Source: Corynebacterium aurimucosum ATCC 700975
Lineage (GTDB): Bacteria > Actinomycetota > Actinomycetes > Mycobacteriales > Mycobacteriaceae
Reading direction: 5' to 3'
Length of the DNA: 64,000 nt
Assembly (NCBI RefSeq): GCF_007672725.1
Contig: NZ_VDTC01000002.1
Span: forward strand, 372,001 to 436,000
A program made the translations under genes and the position numbers. The notes below the pieces were generated by a model, which did no database searches, was not told the origin of the DNA, and saw only the letters and a list, made by a program, of their open reading frames with translations. Each line of letters opens with the position of its first letter. Position 1 is the first letter of the stretch. Positions 34,754-43,195 of the stretch are shown here, in pieces.

Positions 34754-35560
34754 ATGACTGCTCCCCGCGAACCTTTCTTTCCCGCCAACCGCTCTATTCG
34801 CGCTTCCGACGAGCCACTGGAGATCCGCCGCTTGGGCCGCATGGGCTACCAAGAGGCCTGGGATCTCCAGGCCGAGCTCGCCGCAGCGCGGGCGGCGGGC
34901 ACGCAGGGTGATGTCATCCTCGTGGTTGAGCACCCCAACGTCTACACCGCCGGCAAGCGCACGCAGCCGGAGGATATGCCCGATAACGGCCTGCCGGTCA
35001 TTGACGTCGACCGCGGCGGGCGCATTACCTGGCACGGCGAGGGCCAGCTGGTGGTCTACCCCATTATCAAGCTGGCGGAACCGGTGGACGTCGTGGACTA
35101 TGTTCGCCGCCTCGAGGAGGCCATCATCCAAGCCGTCCGCGAACTCGGAGTGAGCACCGCCGGGCGCATCGACGGCCGCTCTGGCGTGTGGGTTCCGTCC
35201 ACCACCCGCGCCGCCGACCCGGCCGCTCCGAGGCGCGACCGCAAGCTGGGGGCGCTAGGCATCCGCGTTACCCGCGGTGTAACCATGCACGGCCTCGCCC
35301 TCAATTGCACCAATACCCTGGAATACTACGAGCACATCGTCGCCTGCGGCATCGACGATGCCGACGTGTCAACCCTCTCGCTAGAGCTTGGCCGCGAGGT
35401 CACCATTCAAGAAGCGGAAGCGCCGCTTCTCGACGCCCTCCTCAAAGCCCTCTCAGGCGAACTCACCGTGGCCGACCACACCTTCGCCTCGGCGCCTGAT
35501 CCCATCAAGGTGGCCAACGAGAAGGCACGCCAAGCCCGCAAAGCAGCAGAGGGAAAGTAG
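34754..35560 (+). CDS. lipB: Octanoyl-[acyl-carrier-protein]:protein octanoyltransferase
   Basis: This 268-aa enzyme loads octanoate from ACP onto lipoyl-domain lysines, the first step of lipoate assembly on AceF and GcvH. The substrate motif is [17 protein letters not shown]; catalytic Lys and Cys are in [10 protein letters not shown] and [12 protein letters not shown] (about residue 185). It carries about 25 extra N-terminal residues and a charged tail compared with short family members. ATG 34754 has TAGCAT 8 nt upstream and no Shine-Dalgarno, so it may be leaderless and independent of gcvPTH. Followed by lipA after 83 nt. Confidence 0.95.
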   Translation: MTAPREPFFPANRSIRASDEPLEIRRLGRMGYQEAWDLQAELAAARAAGTQGDVILVVEHPNVYTAGKRTQPEDMPDNGLPVIDVDRGGRITWHGEGQLVVYPIIKLAEPVDVVDYVRRLEEAIIQAVRELGVSTAGRIDGRSGVWVPSTTRAADPAAPRRDRKLGALGIRVTRGVTMHGLALNCTNTLEYYEHIVACGIDDADVSTLSLELGREVTIQEAEAPLLDALLKALSGELTVADHTFASAPDPIKVANEKARQARKAAEGK

Positions 35561-35629
35561 AAGATACCCCTCGGTGGAATAAACCCGGCTCTCGCAGGAC
35601 TTGTATTAGGAAGAGCTAACCCCAACGCG

Positions 35630-35635
35630 TAAAGT
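35630..35635 (+). promoter_or_regulatory. -10 hexamer of lipA
   Basis: TAAAGT (full TAnAnT match) ends 8 nt before GTG 35644. A GAGG lies in between and could act as a Shine-Dalgarno on a longer transcript. Confidence 0.5.
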
Positions 35636-35643
35636 GAGGTTCC

Positions 35644-36744
35644 GTGACTGTTAAGCCTGAAGGACGCAAGATGCTCCGCATTGAGAAGAAAAATGCGGAG
35701 TCGCCCATCGAACAGAAGCCACGCTGGATCCGCAACCAGGTTCGCACCGGACCGGGTTATGAGGACATGAAATCCCGCGTATCCGGAGCTTCCCTGCACA
35801 CCGTGTGCCAGGAGGCCGGCTGCCCCAATATTCACGAGTGCTGGGAATCGCGTGAGGCTACCTTCCTCATCGGCGGTGACAAGTGCACCCGCCGCTGCGA
35901 TTTCTGCGATATCGCCACCGGCAAGCCGGAGGAATTGGACCGCGACGAGCCGCGCCGCGTGGCCGAGAACATCCAGGAGATGGATCTCAACTACACCACC
36001 ATCACCGGCGTGACCCGCGATGATCTGCCCGACGAGGGCGCCTGGCTCTACGCCGAGGTTGTGCGCAAGATTCATGAGCTCAACCCCAATACCGGCGTGG
36101 AGAACCTCACCCCGGACTTCTCCGGTAAGCCGGATTTGCTCCAAGAGGTTTTTGAAGCCCGCCCTGAGGTCTTCGCCCACAACCTGGAGACGGTGCCGCG
36201 CATCTTCAAGCGCATCCGCCCGGCCTTCCGCTACGAGCGTTCCCTCGACGTCATCCGCCAGGCTCACGAGTTTGGTTTGATCACCAAGTCCAACCTCATC
36301 CTGGGCATGGGTGAAACCGCCGAGGAGATCGAGGAAGCCCTTCGCGATCTCCGCGAGGTCGGCTGCGACATCATCACGATTACCCAGTACCTGCGCCCCG
36401 GCCCGCGCTTCCACCCCATCGAGCGCTGGGTACGCCCAGAGGAGTTCGTGGAGCACTCCAAGCTGGCCAAGGAACTGGGCTTCGGCGGTGTCATGTCCGG
36501 CCCGCTGGTGCGCTCCTCCTACCGCGCTGGCCGCCTCTACGTGCAGGCCATGGAGGCCCGCGGCCTCGAGCTTCCGGAGAACCTCAAGCACTTGGCTGAG
36601 ACTTCCCAGGGTGCTACCGCCCAGGAGGCCTCCACGCTTCTGGAGAAGTACGGCCCCTCCGAGGAGACTCCGGTGACCACGCGCATGGTCAAGTCCCCGG
36701 CCGGTGCAGCGAACCCGAACTCTGCGGCGTCCACTATTCGCTAG
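35644..36744 (+). CDS. lipA: Lipoyl synthase (radical SAM)
   Basis: This 366-aa enzyme inserts two sulfurs into octanoyl-lysine. The auxiliary cluster ligands are in [13 protein letters not shown] (C-x4-C-x5-C, about residue 53), and the radical SAM cluster is [13 protein letters not shown] (CxxxCxxC, about residue 80). A C-terminal RSSYRAG motif with the cluster-binding Ser is present. GTG start with GAGG close upstream. About 40 residues at the C-terminus (from [14 protein letters not shown]) go beyond the usual end and look disordered. It needs Fe-S carriers such as the A-type protein at 19386-19730 (inference). Confidence 0.97.
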   Translation: MTVKPEGRKMLRIEKKNAESPIEQKPRWIRNQVRTGPGYEDMKSRVSGASLHTVCQEAGCPNIHECWESREATFLIGGDKCTRRCDFCDIATGKPEELDRDEPRRVAENIQEMDLNYTTITGVTRDDLPDEGAWLYAEVVRKIHELNPNTGVENLTPDFSGKPDLLQEVFEARPEVFAHNLETVPRIFKRIRPAFRYERSLDVIRQAHEFGLITKSNLILGMGETAEEIEEALRDLREVGCDIITITQYLRPGPRFHPIERWVRPEEFVEHSKLAKELGFGGVMSGPLVRSSYRAGRLYVQAMEARGLELPENLKHLAETSQGATAQEASTLLEKYGPSEETPVTTRMVKSPAGAANPNSAASTIR

Positions 36745-36773
36745 TTCGATTCTCTTTTTGACCCTCTGACCTC

Positions 36774-36779
36774 TAAAGT
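36774..36779 (+). promoter_or_regulatory. -10 hexamer of the DUF4191 gene
   Basis: TAAAGT ends 7 nt before ATG 36787; the 7-nt gap itself reads AGGAGCC, so both leaderless and Shine-Dalgarno modes are possible. Confidence 0.5.
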
Positions 36780-36786
36780 AGGAGCC

Positions 36787-37572
36787 ATGGCTAACGACGA
36801 CAAGGCATCGCTGAAGGAAGCGAAGAAGCAGGAGCGCGCGGCCAAGCGCGCCCAGCGCAAGCAAAACTGGTCACAAATGTGGCAAGCGTTCAACATGCAG
36901 CGCAAGCAGGACAAGGCGCTCATCCCCATCATGCTGGCTGCATTCTTGGGCATGGGCTTGCTCTTCTTCCTTATCGGCATGCTCTTCAACGGCGAGTGGT
37001 TCATGCTCATCCTGGGCTTGGGCATCGGCGCCATCCTGGCCATGTTCCTGTTTACCCGCCGCCTCGAGCGCGATATGTACAAGAAGGTGGAGGATCAGCC
37101 TGGCGCCGCCGGCTGGGCTTTGGAGCAGCAGCTGCGCAACACCGTCGGTGTGGTGTGGAAGGTCAAGACTGGTGTGGCCGCTACCCGCCAGCAGGACCTT
37201 ATCCACCGCGTTATCGGCAACTCCGGCGTCATCTTCGTCGTCGAGGGTGACCGCAAGCGCGTCGGCCCTACTCTTAACCGCTTGAAGAAGCGCGTGGACC
37301 GTATGGCCGGCGGCGTGCCGGTGTACGAGGTCTTCGTGGGCAATGGCGAGGACGAGGTTCCCGTGTCTAAGCTGCGCAGCCACATTATGAAGCTGCCGCG
37401 CAACTACAACAAGAACGAAACCTACGACAACATTCGCCGTATCGAGGCCATGGATGATCTGCCGGGCACCACCCCTGGTCTACCCAAGGGCCCGATGCCC
37501 CGCCAGGCTCAGAACATGGCGGGCATGAACCGCCGTATGCGCCGCATGCAGGAGCGCAAGGGCGGCAAATAA
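36787..37572 (+). CDS. DUF4191 membrane protein (Rv2219-like)
   Basis: This 261-aa protein has a Lys/Arg/Glu-rich N-terminal helix, two membrane helices (about residues 46-65 and 70-88) and a cytoplasmic C-terminal domain. That domain includes RQQDLIHRVIGNSGVIFVVEGD and a Met/Arg/Gln-rich tail (MAGMNRRMRRMQERKGGK). This is the actinobacterial DUF4191 family, always next to lipA; its function is unknown. Followed by a strong terminator. Confidence 0.88.
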   Translation: MANDDKASLKEAKKQERAAKRAQRKQNWSQMWQAFNMQRKQDKALIPIMLAAFLGMGLLFFLIGMLFNGEWFMLILGLGIGAILAMFLFTRRLERDMYKKVEDQPGAAGWALEQQLRNTVGVVWKVKTGVAATRQQDLIHRVIGNSGVIFVVEGDRKRVGPTLNRLKKRVDRMAGGVPVYEVFVGNGEDEVPVSKLRSHIMKLPRNYNKNETYDNIRRIEAMDDLPGTTPGLPKGPMPRQAQNMAGMNRRMRRMQERKGGK

Positions 37573-37594
37573 GCCACTGGCTCCAAGCACAACA

Positions 37595-37626
37595 AAGGTC
37601 CCTTCCGAGAGTTCGGAAGGGACCTT
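37595..37626 (+). terminator. Rho-independent terminator after the DUF4191 gene
   Basis: AAGGTCCCTTCCGA (37595-37608), loop GAGT, TCGGAAGGGACCTT (37613-37626), then TTTCG. A 14-bp perfect stem with a T-run. Confidence 0.93.
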
Positions 37627-37703
37627 TTTCGTTGGCTTCAAAGCGCCCTAAGCCTTGCTCCCCCAGTGGCCACAGCACGACCTTCTACATGGCATCTACC
37701 AAA

Positions 37704-37797
37704 AGGCGTCTTTAGCCCTGAAAACGCCATTCAACAGATGCTTTTTGCCAGGTGCCGTTTGCAAGATGCCATTTGCTGGACGCCATCTGGCCCATTC
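37704..37797. repeat. Degenerate 14-nt tandem repeat
   Basis: Consecutive 14-nt units AGATGCTTTTTGCC (37736-37749), AGGTGCCGTTTGCA (37750-37763) and AGATGCCATTTGCT (37764-37777) fit AGRTGCCnTTTGCn. Weaker units flank them (37704-37717, 37722-37735 and 37780-37793). The period is not a multiple of three and no gene covers it. Confidence 0.6.
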
Positions 37798-37844
37798 CAC
37801 GTGTGGTGTGACGTGAATACGGCCAGGTAGGCACCGGACAAGAC

Positions 37845-38279
37845 TTAGGCCATGATGACGGCGGTGCCGGTGGCGCGGTCGTGGAGGCCACGCCCGTCGG
37901 CATCGACCATCGCTGCGGGAAACAGCACGGCGGTCAGCAAGGTACGGACCACTGCACGCCACAGGCCGACGGACGTGCCTGGGACGTCGAGGCGCGCCAC
38001 ACCCATGCCGAGCAACGCCATGCCCGGGGTCCGAGCGAACAGCCAACCACACACGATGCCCATGACCACCCACACTGCATAACCCAAGAAGGCAGGGCCA
38101 CCGAGATTGTCGGTGAAAAGCTCGAGAACGTTGGCAATGATCATGGCCAAAATCCAGTCAATGAGCACGCCGAACGTACGCCGCATTACCGAAGCCAGGG
38201 CACCTGGCCCTTCCTTGGGCAAGCCCAATGCCTGCCCAGGCCACTGCCCCGACCCGATGCCATCGTTGTTATCTGCCAT
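37845..38279 (-). CDS. RDD-family membrane protein
   Basis: This 144-aa protein has the RDD domain: MRRTFGVLIDWILAMIIANV (helix 1 with R and D), a second helix near GYAVWVVMGIVCGWLFARTPG, and LWRAVVRTLLTAVLFPAAMVDADGRGLHDRATGT, the typical second half. About 30 soluble residues precede the first helix. The role is unknown; RDD proteins are small transport-like or partner proteins. ATG 38279 (MADNNDG) has TAGATT 7 nt upstream. The order lipA - DUF4191 - RDD - glnA is that of other corynebacteria and mycobacteria. Confidence 0.88.
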   Translation of the reverse strand: MADNNDGIGSGQWPGQALGLPKEGPGALASVMRRTFGVLIDWILAMIIANVLELFTDNLGGPAFLGYAVWVVMGIVCGWLFARTPGMALLGMGVARLDVPGTSVGLWRAVVRTLLTAVLFPAAMVDADGRGLHDRATGTAVIMA

Positions 38280-38286
38280 GCCCACC

Positions 38287-38292
38287 AATCTA
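38287..38292 (-). promoter_or_regulatory. -10 hexamer of the RDD gene (leaderless)
   Basis: TAGATT on the minus strand, 7 nt before ATG 38279. Confidence 0.55.
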
Positions 38293-38363
38293 GCCGCCGT
38301 TCATCCCGAGCAGAAATTTTGCCTTCAGGTGCCCACGCGTTCCAGTGATGCAGCCAATACCTG

Positions 38364-38369
38364 TAAACT
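38364..38369 (+). promoter_or_regulatory. -10 of glnA
   Basis: TAAACT preceded by TG. Predicted start near 38376, leader about 32 nt with AGGAG before GTG 38408. I looked for an AmtR-type operator here and did not see a convincing one. Confidence 0.5.
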
Positions 38370-38407
38370 AGTCGGGAGTACTACACGTCAACCAACAGGA
38401 GACCACC

Positions 38408-39841
38408 GTGTCCTTTGAGACAATCCAGGACATCATCACATTCATCAAGGAAGAGGACGTCAAGTTCGTTGACATCCGGTTTACGGACGTCCCCGGCACC
38501 GAGCACCACTTCTCTATTCCGGCCGAGGAATTTACTGAAGACGCAGCCGCCGACGGCCTCGCCTTCGACGGTTCTTCCATCCGCGGATTCACCACCATCG
38601 ATGAGTCCGACATGACGCTGCTGCCGGATCCGAAAACCGCCTTCGTGGATCCCTTCCGCACCGCGAAGACCCTGAACATCAAGTTCTTCGTCCACGACCC
38701 CTTCACCCTGGAGCCCTTTAGCCGCGACCCGCGCAACATCGCCCGCAAGGCTGAGGAATACCTCTCCTCCACCGGCATCGCGGATACCTGTAACTTCGGC
38801 GCTGAAGCTGAGTTCTACATCTTCGACTCCGTTCGCTACGGCACCGATGTCCACAACGGCTTCTACGAGGTTGATACCGACGAGGGCTGGTGGAACCGCG
38901 GTTCTGAGACCAACTTCGATGGCACCCCGAACACCGGCTTTAAGACTCGCGTGAAGGGCGGCTACTTCCCGACGGCACCCGTCGACAAGCATGGCGAGGT
39001 CCGTGATGCCATGGTCGAGCAGCTGCAGAAGGCTGGTTTCACCATCGAGCGCTTCCACCACGAGGTGGGCAGCGGTCAGAACGAGATTAACTACCGCTTC
39101 AACTCCCTGCTGCACGCGGCTGATGATATTCAGACCTTCAAGTACATCATCAAGAACACCGCGGAGCAGTTTGGTAAGACCGTAACCTTTATGCCCAAGC
39201 CGCTGGCTGGCGATAATGGTTCCGGTATGCACGCCCACATGTCCCTGTGGCAGGACGGCAAGCCGCTCTTCCACGATGAGGCTGGCTACGCCGGTCTGTC
39301 CGACATGGCTCGCTACTACATCGGCGGCATCCTGGCCCACGCACCGGCTGTGCTGGCGTTCACGAACCCCACCCTAAACTCCTACCACCGCCTGGTTCCG
39401 GGCTTCGAGGCGCCGATTAACCTGGTGTACTCGCAGCGCAACCGCTCGGCTGCCATCCGCATCCCGATTACCGGCTCCAACCCGAAGGCCAAGCGCATCG
39501 AGTTCCGCGCGCCGGATCCGTCGGGCAACCCCTACTTCGGTTTCGCCGCCATGATGATGGCAGGTCTCGACGGCATCAAGAACCGCATCGAGCCGCACGC
39601 TCCGGTGGATAAGGACCTCTACGAGCTGCCGCCGGCAGAGGCCGCCTCCATCCCGCAGGCACCGACCTCCCTGGAGGCCTCCATCGCAGCACTCGAGGAA
39701 GACAACGACTTCCTCACCGAGGGCGATGTCTTCTCCGAGGACCTCATCGAGACCTACATCAACTACAAGCGCGAGAACGAGATTGCGCCGGTCCGCCTGC
39801 GTCCGACTCCGCAGGAATTTGAGATGTACTACGACTGCTAG
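38408..39841 (+). CDS. glnA: Glutamine synthetase type I (adenylylatable)
   Basis: This 477-aa dodecameric GSI-beta enzyme assimilates ammonia. Motifs are DGSSIRGF (N-terminal beta-grasp), AEAEFYIFD and metal-binding acidic residues, [18 protein letters not shown], and [18 protein letters not shown]. The adenylylation Tyr is residue 405 in [10 protein letters not shown], the site modified by GlnE, which is encoded in this window. GTG start with AGGAG 7 nt upstream. A terminator hairpin follows 33 nt past the stop. Confidence 0.97.
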   Translation: MSFETIQDIITFIKEEDVKFVDIRFTDVPGTEHHFSIPAEEFTEDAAADGLAFDGSSIRGFTTIDESDMTLLPDPKTAFVDPFRTAKTLNIKFFVHDPFTLEPFSRDPRNIARKAEEYLSSTGIADTCNFGAEAEFYIFDSVRYGTDVHNGFYEVDTDEGWWNRGSETNFDGTPNTGFKTRVKGGYFPTAPVDKHGEVRDAMVEQLQKAGFTIERFHHEVGSGQNEINYRFNSLLHAADDIQTFKYIIKNTAEQFGKTVTFMPKPLAGDNGSGMHAHMSLWQDGKPLFHDEAGYAGLSDMARYYIGGILAHAPAVLAFTNPTLNSYHRLVPGFEAPINLVYSQRNRSAAIRIPITGSNPKAKRIEFRAPDPSGNPYFGFAAMMMAGLDGIKNRIEPHAPVDKDLYELPPAEAASIPQAPTSLEASIAALEEDNDFLTEGDVFSEDLIETYINYKRENEIAPVRLRPTPQEFEMYYDC

Positions 39842-39873
39842 AGCCTAGCTCTACGCCAGCTCTGTATCCGATC

Positions 39874-39909
39874 CGGGCCCTGACGATTCACATGAACCGT
39901 CGGGGCCCG
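39874..39909 (+). terminator. Terminator of glnA
   Basis: CGGGCCCTGACG (39874-39885) pairs with CGTCGGGGCCCG (39898-39909), one wobble pair and a 12-nt loop; followed by TCGTCGTATT. Confidence 0.75.
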
Positions 39910-40014
39910 TCGTCGTATTACGCAGTGAGCATCGCTGCCGCCGGTGAAGTCAACCGCCCACGCACATCCTGTGTGCCCTCCCCTACTGCCGAGCGCAACA
40001 GGGTGCAATCTCAC

Positions 40015-40041
40015 GGCCCAATTATGCGGATCAATTGGGCC
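40015..40041. repeat. Perfect inverted repeat GGCCCAATT-N9-AATTGGGCC upstream of the transporter gene
   Basis: Arms 40015-40023 and 40033-40041 are perfectly complementary. The right arm covers the expected -35 position for the -10 box at 40060-40065, so it looks like a repressor operator. A terminator is less likely because no gene ends nearby. Confidence 0.6.
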
Positions 40042-40059
40042 GAAATGCAGTGGGATGGC

Positions 40060-40065
40060 TACCAT
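40060..40065 (+). promoter_or_regulatory. Candidate -10 of the SLAC1/TehA-like gene (leaderless)
   Basis: TACCAT ends 7 nt before the GTG at 40073. If used, the ATG at 40055 would lie upstream of the transcript. Confidence 0.4.
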
Positions 40066-40072
40066 TCCAGCT

Positions 40073-41032
40073 GTGACTGACAGATTCCGCCAACTGCCAC
40101 CGCCCGGCCCCGCGTGGGGCGGCAGCCTCATGGGAACCTCCATCGTCTCTCGGCTGCTCGTTGAGGAGGGCATGCTGACAGGCTCCGCCGTTTTCGCAGC
40201 GCTATCCTGCATTATTCTCCTCGTGCTGACGGTTGGCTTTGCGCTATACCGCCAGCCCAGCTTCGCGCGAACCTCCATGGCTGAGTGGTCCATGTATTTC
40301 ATCGGCATCCTGGCGCTCGGAGCAGCGCTGTCCGGGTTGACGGATATCGGAACTTTCCGCTTAGTGGGCTTTTGGATTGGCGGCCCGGTTACCGTCATCA
40401 CGTGGGCTATTCAGCTCACCCGCTTCGACGGTGAACCGCGCTTTACCTGGGGCCTGCCGCTGGTTGGCCCTATGATTTCATCCTCCGTGGCTGGCTTCCT
40501 TGCCCTCGACTATGGGCATGCCTACCACGTCATGGGCACCATTCTTTTCATCATGTCGATCTCTACCGCGGTCCCCACCTTCATCCGCGTGTATTGGGCC
40601 GCTTGGCACGGCAAGGTAAATCTCTCCGGGGCCAACTCAGCTACCGCCTGGGTTCCGCTGGGCGTGGTGGGCCAATCCACCACCGCGATGCAGATCCTCT
40701 ACCCCGGTCATGTTTCCGTCTATTACGGGCTGACCGCTATGGTGATCGCCGTCCCCCTCGCGCTCTATGCCATGATCACCTTCTACCCCAATGTGGCTCG
40801 CTGGGTGGACTACTCGCCCGCATGGTGGGCCTGCACCTTCCCGCCCGGGACGGTCAGCATGGGCGGGCACCAAGTAGCGCTGGTGAATGGCTCGGAGCTT
40901 CTCGACGTCATCGCGCTCAGCATCCCGTTGCTCCTCATCGCGCACTGGTCTGCTTGCTCCTGCCGCTTCATTAGCTGGCTCATCGAAGGACGGCGCGCAC
41001 AGCGAAGCGGAGCTAGCCCAATCTCGAACTAG
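40073..41032 (+). CDS. SLAC1/TehA-type (TDT family) transporter
   Basis: This 319-aa membrane protein of about ten helices starts VTDRFRQLPPPGPAWGGSLM, including the GPAWGGSLMGTSIVS helix 1 segment typical of the tellurite-resistance/dicarboxylate transporter family; members move small anions such as dicarboxylates, sulfite or nitrate. The mid-protein GHAYHVMGTILFIMSIST and PLGVVGQSTTAMQIL segments fit. The true substrate is unknown. GTG 40073 is preferred from the -10 spacing; ATG 40055 gives six extra residues and has no good ribosome site. It is preceded by a perfect inverted repeat. Confidence 0.78.
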   Translation: MTDRFRQLPPPGPAWGGSLMGTSIVSRLLVEEGMLTGSAVFAALSCIILLVLTVGFALYRQPSFARTSMAEWSMYFIGILALGAALSGLTDIGTFRLVGFWIGGPVTVITWAIQLTRFDGEPRFTWGLPLVGPMISSSVAGFLALDYGHAYHVMGTILFIMSISTAVPTFIRVYWAAWHGKVNLSGANSATAWVPLGVVGQSTTAMQILYPGHVSVYYGLTAMVIAVPLALYAMITFYPNVARWVDYSPAWWACTFPPGTVSMGGHQVALVNGSELLDVIALSIPLLLIAHWSACSCRFISWLIEGRRAQRSGASPISN

Positions 41033-41041
41033 CTCCGCAGT

Positions 41042-41062
41042 GCACGCTGTCAGCGTGTTTAT
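41042..41062 (+). terminator. Hairpin after the transporter gene
   Basis: CACGCT (41043-41048), loop GTC, AGCGTG (41052-41057), followed by TTTATC; it lies in the 36-bp gap to the convergent META-domain gene. Confidence 0.5.
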
Positions 41063-41068
41063 CAGGCT

Positions 41069-41650
41069 TTAGTTTTCAGCCTTGGTGAACTGGATGGCCT
41101 GGCCCTGGCTGCCCAGCGCGAAGGTGTTGCCCTCCACGGGGATAACGACTGGCTTGGCGGTGAGGATGGTGTTGAGCGCATCGGCATCGGCCATCTCTTC
41201 AGGGGAGCAAGCACGCATCGTGGAGGTCAGGTTCTCCACCACGATGGCATCGGTCTGATCAAGCTTGTAGCTGCCGCCACCGGAATTGCAGCCATCGTTG
41301 TAGGTCAGCGTTCCGTCGTCATTGAAGGTCACGGAAATCGCTGGGTTCTTCTTTGCGGTGAAGGTGCCGTTGAGAACCTTCTGTGCTTCATCAGCCGGCA
41401 GCTTGTCCTGCAGGCCGTCAACGTCTTCATACTTCTCAATCAAGCCAGAGCCTTCCGGTGCTTCCGAATCCTTCGAGGAGGAGAAGGAGTCACCGAACAG
41501 GCGCGAGCTCAGCTCCTGAATCTGGCTGGTCTTCACGGAGTCGGCGGAGGACATCTCTTGTGCACCGGCGGTACCGGCACCCAGGACGCCGCCGGCGAGG
41601 GCGACGAACGCGGTTGCAGTGGTTACTTTCTTCAGTGTGCGTGAAATCAT
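41069..41650 (-). CDS. Secreted META-domain protein
   Basis: This 193-aa exported protein has a signal peptide (MISRTLKKVTTATAFVAL..., cleavage probably after GTAGA, about residue 30), a polar linker, and a C-terminal META/HslJ-like domain from about residue 95. That domain shows NGTFTAKKNPAISVTFNDD, YNDGCNSGGGSY and TSTMRACSPEEM, with the two conserved Cys. Such domains occur in heat-shock-related or envelope proteins; the function is unknown. The start is ATG 41650, with TAGCTT 7 nt upstream; two more in-frame ATGs upstream lack promoter support. Confidence 0.82.
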   Translation of the reverse strand: MISRTLKKVTTATAFVALAGGVLGAGTAGAQEMSSADSVKTSQIQELSSRLFGDSFSSSKDSEAPEGSGLIEKYEDVDGLQDKLPADEAQKVLNGTFTAKKNPAISVTFNDDGTLTYNDGCNSGGGSYKLDQTDAIVVENLTSTMRACSPEEMADADALNTILTAKPVVIPVEGNTFALGSQGQAIQFTKAEN

Positions 41651-41657
41651 GGCCCCG

Positions 41658-41663
41658 AAGCTA
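41658..41663 (-). promoter_or_regulatory. -10 hexamer of the META gene (leaderless)
   Basis: TAGCTT on the minus strand, 7 nt before ATG 41650. Weak match. Confidence 0.35.
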
Positions 41664-41777
41664 TCGAGCATCACCGGCGGCATCAACCCATATCATGCGT
41701 TTCTGATGAAATTTTACGGCAACTCCAACACTCTAAACCCTCAGACAAGCTTCGCAGAAACGGCACTGCGCTGGGGT

Positions 41778-42308
41778 TTAAGTGCGCTTGACGTATCCCA
41801 TCCGCGGGCGGAAGCCTTGTGGGTGCTTCATCTGTGCCACGGCATCTCCAATGATCATGCGGTGGCGGGCGCTGACGGACGTCGGCATCTGCGCCACCGA
41901 GAACCATTGGGCGGCTACGTTCTCCTCATCGGAAATCACCGGCTCCGCATCATCCGGCACGGAGACCCGGATAGCGGTGTCCATGAACATGCACTGATCC
42001 CCGTTGGGGTAGGTCACCGGGCCCACCTGCCCCACGCCAAGGAGCGCTTCGATATGACCGTCGAGCCCCACCTCTTCCTTGAGCTCACGCAACGCGGTCG
42101 TCGTGACTTCCTCGCCAGGCTCACAAATACCGGAGATGGGAGCCCACGTGCCATTATCGGCTCGCTGGGCCAGCAGCACTGAAGGCAGCTCCCATATCGC
42201 AGAACCGGTAGGAACCGCCCGCACGATAACCGCGGTCACGCTGGGAAGGAAGAGCTGCTCGTGACCGATTTTCTCACGCAGGGACACAATAAAATCAGGA
42301 GTCGGCAT
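41778..42308 (-). CDS. Nudix hydrolase
   Basis: This 176-aa protein has a full Nudix box GICEPGEEVTTTALRELKEEVGL (about residues 59-81, shown only as its core REL-x-EEVG). This is the Mg-binding motif for cleaving nucleoside diphosphate-linked substrates. N-terminal strands SVTAVIVRA and VLLAQRADNGTWAPI are typical of the fold. The substrate is unknown. ATG 42308 has TAAGAT 7 nt upstream. It follows the secreted protease gene after 17 nt, so it may also be read through. Confidence 0.9.
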   Translation of the reverse strand: MPTPDFIVSLREKIGHEQLFLPSVTAVIVRAVPTGSAIWELPSVLLAQRADNGTWAPISGICEPGEEVTTTALRELKEEVGLDGHIEALLGVGQVGPVTYPNGDQCMFMDTAIRVSVPDDAEPVISDEENVAAQWFSVAQMPTSVSARHRMIIGDAVAQMKHPQGFRPRMGYVKRT

Positions 42309-42315
42309 GAGTTTA

Positions 42316-42321
42316 ATCTTA
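42316..42321 (-). promoter_or_regulatory. -10 hexamer of the Nudix gene (leaderless)
   Basis: TAAGAT on the minus strand, 7 nt before ATG 42308. It lies across the protease gene end region. Confidence 0.45.
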
Positions 42322-42325
42322 GCGC

Positions 42326-43195
42326 CTAAACCCGCTCCAGAATCTCCGGCAGGAGTGCCTCGATGTCGGAGGCAGCGGTAAAGGACATCTCCGCCTCAGA
42401 CCCGTCGGTGCAGCCTTGACTGCTTGCCGCGGCTTCCGTCGTCCCCGACAGAACCCCGACGATCACGCCTTCAAAGGGGCTGCCCGGCGCGCCAAAGACC
42501 GGCGCCCCGGAATCACCATGTGTGGAACAGACTCGGGCACTCGCCGACACGGTGTCTACCGTTCGGTCGCCAAACTGAAGTTTCCCGTGTCCCTCGCCGT
42601 GCGTGAGCGGGCCGCAGGTCTCTCCCGTGATGCGCCCCAGCTTGCACACCTCATCCGGAAGCTCCTCCTGCCCCGCAGCGACCACGCTGGTAGGCATGTC
42701 CTGCGGGACATAAAACTCCGCCTGCCGCGTGATCTCCACCAAAGCGAAGTCGAGCTGGTGTGTGTCAGGTGAGCTGAGATCGGAATAGATGATGGTGCCG
42801 ACGGGCTCCGCTGGGTACACGAATTCCCCATCCTCAGCGCCCGCCCACACCGTATCCCCTGGCTCACCGCAATGGGAGGCGGTGACGGCGATGGTACGGG
42901 CGTCGTCAAGCACGAAGCTCCACGCCACCGTGCAGAGGTTGAAGTCAAAGGCTTCGCCGGGAACGGGCTGCATAGCAGAGATGTCGAGCGCCGCGCCCGG
43001 CGGCACCGGGGAGGCATCGGGCGTATGCGTCTGCGGCGGGGCCGGCGTCATCGTGGTGTACTCGGACGTGCTCGAGGCAGCTTCGGGAACGGAGTCAACC
43101 CCCATAGGCATTGAGCATCCACCCACTGCCAGCGCAATCGCGCTGAGCACCACCAGAAGGTAAGGCCTAGTCCTCCTGAGCGGATGCAGCCTCAC
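42326..43195 (-). CDS. Trypsin-like serine protease lipoprotein
   Basis: This 289-aa exported protein has a lipoprotein signal with lipobox AVGGC (Cys about residue 27), then a Pro/Thr/Ser-rich spacer (about residues 30-65) and a chymotrypsin-fold domain. The triad is visible: His in AVTASHCGEPG (about residue 107), Asp in HQLDFALVEI (about residue 147) and Ser in CSTHGDSGAPVFG (about residue 228). Two Cys pairs may form disulfides. The GTG start lies inside the small gene at 43167-43319 and overlaps it by 29 nt, suggesting coupling to the thrC transcript. The substrate is unknown. Confidence 0.85.
   Translation of the reverse strand: MRLHPLRRTRPYLLVVLSAIALAVGGCSMPMGVDSVPEAASSTSEYTTMTPAPPQTHTPDASPVPPGAALDISAMQPVPGEAFDFNLCTVAWSFVLDDARTIAVTASHCGEPGDTVWAGAEDGEFVYPAEPVGTIIYSDLSSPDTHQLDFALVEITRQAEFYVPQDMPTSVVAAGQEELPDEVCKLGRITGETCGPLTHGEGHGKLQFGDRTVDTVSASARVCSTHGDSGAPVFGAPGSPFEGVIVGVLSGTTEAAASSQGCTDGSEAEMSFTAASDIEALLPEILERV

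Noticed and set aside
37704-37797. CRISPR array
   Set aside because: Units are 14 nt, degenerate and contiguous; there are no spacers of constant length and no cas genes.
38293-38407. AmtR operator upstream of glnA
   Set aside because: I found no convincing CTAT-N6-ATAG-like site; the CTATAGAATTACCG near pncA also fails in the second half.
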